NCBI GenBank assembly: GCA_003427395.1
Contig: BFEA01000473.1
Span: 761,216 to 809,341 of the forward strand
Direction of reading: 5' to 3'
DNA: 48,126 nucleotides
Source of the DNA: Chara braunii
Lineage: Eukaryota; Streptophyta; Charophyceae; Charales; Characeae
Shown: positions 46,900 to 48,126 of the stretch, in pieces
How positions within the stretch are numbered: position 1 is the stretch's first letter
Layout: each line of letters starts with the position of its first letter
Program-made: the position numbers and the translations under genes
The notes under the pieces: generated by a model
Told to the model about the DNA's origin: nothing
The model's input: the letters and a program-made list of their open reading frames with translations, nothing else
Database searches by the model: none

Positions 46900-47404
46900 C
46901 CGACCTTCTACATTTCAGGTTGGGGACAGGGTCTGGGCTGAGTCTTCAGAACTGGAGCACGGTATCTCCCTCAAACTCGTGCCCCAATACTTTGGACCCT
47001 GGGAAGTCTTAGACATCGTTGGGACAGATCCGGATGGGGCATCTTATGTTATCCGGATCCCTGGTCATCTCCGAACTTACCCTGTCTTTGACGCCTCCAA
47101 GCTTGCACCTTTCAGGGAAAGAGATGAGTTTCCTTCTTGTCGCTCAATGCTGCTCCCAACCATGGATGGAGAAGTGGACATTGATGACATCGTGGATCAC
47201 AGGGAGCTGCCAGTTCAGAGACCTACAGGCAGGGTACGTCCTCCGAAACCGACGCTGCAATATCGCGTTCGGTTCCGACATCATACTGATCCGAAGGAGG
47301 ACCGCTGGTTCACGATGGAAGAACTCATGCAGACCACTCCTCAAGTTGTAGCTCATTATGAGAAATCTCTGCAGAAAGAAAAGCGCCCTATGATTGAAGA
47401 TTGA
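46900..47404 (+). pseudogene. Integrase C-terminus with chromodomain-like tail
   Basis: 46979-47404 is open: PQYFGPWEVLDIVGTDPDGA and SYVIRIPGHLRTYPVFDASK (the GPY/F-type module that ends gypsy integrases), then EVDIDDIVDHRELPV, QYRVRFRHHTDPKEDRWFTM, EELMQTTPQVVAHYEKSL. The last part follows the chromodomain layout: E-x-I-x-x-h-R, then Y-x-[VI]-[KR]-[WF]-x-x-x, D/T-W-[EF], and a C-terminal helix. Chromodomains steer chromovirus integration to marked chromatin. The aromatic cage looks degenerate (Phe for Trp in YRVRF). TGA at 47402; the PPT follows within 30 bp. Confidence 0.78.
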
Positions 47405-47428
47405 GCTTCTGAGAGGACTGTGGAAGCT

Positions 47429-47441
47429 AAGGAGGAGGGAA
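47429..47441 (+). promoter_or_regulatory. Polypurine tract
   Basis: AAGGAGGAGGGAA directly before the TG of the 3' LTR, the primer for plus-strand DNA synthesis. The same GGAGGAGGGA occurs before the LTRs at 32615 and (minus) 29718. Confidence 0.88.
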
Positions 47442-47995
47442 TGTGAGGCCAATGCCTCGATGCGCTTCATTCAGCCCCCATTTTGAAGCCAGTTGGCCGC
47501 CCTAAGTGAAGGCAGGCTCGACGAGACCCTCAGGGCCCTATTAACGGCCACTGCGCAACCAAGGAAATTCAGGCAGTTGCGCAGCGCCAGTTGGTTGAAG
47601 AGAACCCAGGCCCTGGGCCGCCTGTGCCAATGTATGGAAAGCAGGCCCTGGGCTGGATACGGGTACTGGGCCGAACACAGGCCAAAGGCAGTTGGGCACA
47701 TGCAACCACCTCAGGCCCAAGGCCTGTTCTCGAACGTGCTGGGGCTCAGGCTAGCGGGGCGTACTGGAAGCTTCCTGGGACTGGACGCAGGCAGGCCATT
47801 TCGATATAGGAAAGGGCCTGCCTCCTCAATGGGTGTTCGGGTGCTGGCTGCATGCTGCGCAAGCGCTGCTGCGCTATTTGCTGGCTGGCGCCTACACTCT
47901 CACGGGCGAGCAGGGAAGGAGCACGCAGCCGTAGCCGAGCTGCGCTGCTGTAAGCTGGGTGTGGCGCAGGGTGGTCCTTGGGTGCTAGTGGCATC
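47442..47995 (+). mobile_element. 3' LTR, truncated
   Basis: Begins TGTGAGGCCAATGCCTCGAT and aligns with 39941-40484 of the 5' LTR. It stops at GTGCTAGTGGCATC (47995) where the 5' LTR continues with TGTGTGTAAGG; about 380 bp of the 3' end are missing. The sequence then switches to the flank unit at 47996 with ATC shared at the junction. Truncation may be real or an assembly collapse. Confidence 0.9.
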
Positions 47996-48040
47996 AATGG
48001 AAACTTAGTAGATACGTGATGAAAGACGGCGGAGAGAAAA

Positions 48041-48126
<86 letters not shown>
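47996..48126 (+). repeat. Flank unit and (GA)n at the window end
   Basis: AATGGAAACTTAGTAGATAC and GTGATGAAAGACGGCGG as at 39884-39922, then GAGAAAAAGG and (GA)n to the last base. In the left copy the (GA)n leads straight into the LTR at 39941. Confidence 0.92.

Overview
This window reads as nuclear DNA of a green-lineage (streptophyte) eukaryote with a repeat-rich genome. The evidence is Ty3/gypsy LTR retrotransposon remains on both strands, two primer-binding sites of the plant initiator-tRNA-Met type, a chromodomain at the end of a gypsy pol, many microsatellites, and two to three exons of a plant-like TFIIF alpha (RAP74) gene with GT-AG introns. There is no bacterial gene organisation, CRISPR array or rRNA. 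The charophyte alga Chara is my guess at the organism, from the general look of the retroelement proteins; the sequence alone does not prove it.

Layout. 1-2.8 kb: wreckage of Ty3/gypsy elements (gag with zinc knuckle and retropepsin on +, reverse transcriptase on -), split by an AT-rich island. 2.8-5.7 kb: GT-rich and AT-rich DNA with no gene seen. 5.7-7.3 kb and 14.4-16.2 kb: four copies (A-D) of a protein module I do not recognise, in two tandem pairs separated by about 7 kb of nearly gene-free DNA that holds three small unidentified minus-strand ORFs. 16.2-25.3 kb: an old plus-strand Ty3/gypsy element whose gag, protease, RT, RNase H and integrase are all present but broken by stops, frameshifts and internal duplications, followed by an acidic repeat-bearing ORF. 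25.7-27.2 kb: the gag of another gypsy element on the minus strand. 29.5-30.2 kb: an LTR start joined to a chromodomain fragment that is duplicated as a large inverted repeat. 32.6-33.6 kb: a related LTR with its polypurine tract. 34.2-35.5 kb: TFIIF alpha exons (minus), the only host gene recognised. 36.8-39.9 kb: start of another minus-strand element (LTR with TATA box, PBS, leader, gag N-terminus) with a 451-nt assembly gap. 39.9-48.0 kb: the best preserved element, a chromovirus-like gypsy element with a 925-bp 5' LTR, PBS, gag, pol, chromodomain, polypurine tract and truncated 3' LTR.

In each element gag would form the particle, protease would process the polyprotein, RT/RNase H would copy the RNA from the tRNA primer, and integrase (with the chromodomain where present) would insert the copy. 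None looks autonomous: catalytic residues are lost in several domains and every gag-pol is interrupted.

The points most worth a second look are the four-copy unknown module family next to a gypsy element, a sequencing-adapter junction inside the 43.1-44.9 kb reading frame, a flank-plus-LTR arrangement suggesting a tandem or circular assembly of the last element, the chromodomain palindrome, and the TFIIF alpha exons embedded in the repeats.
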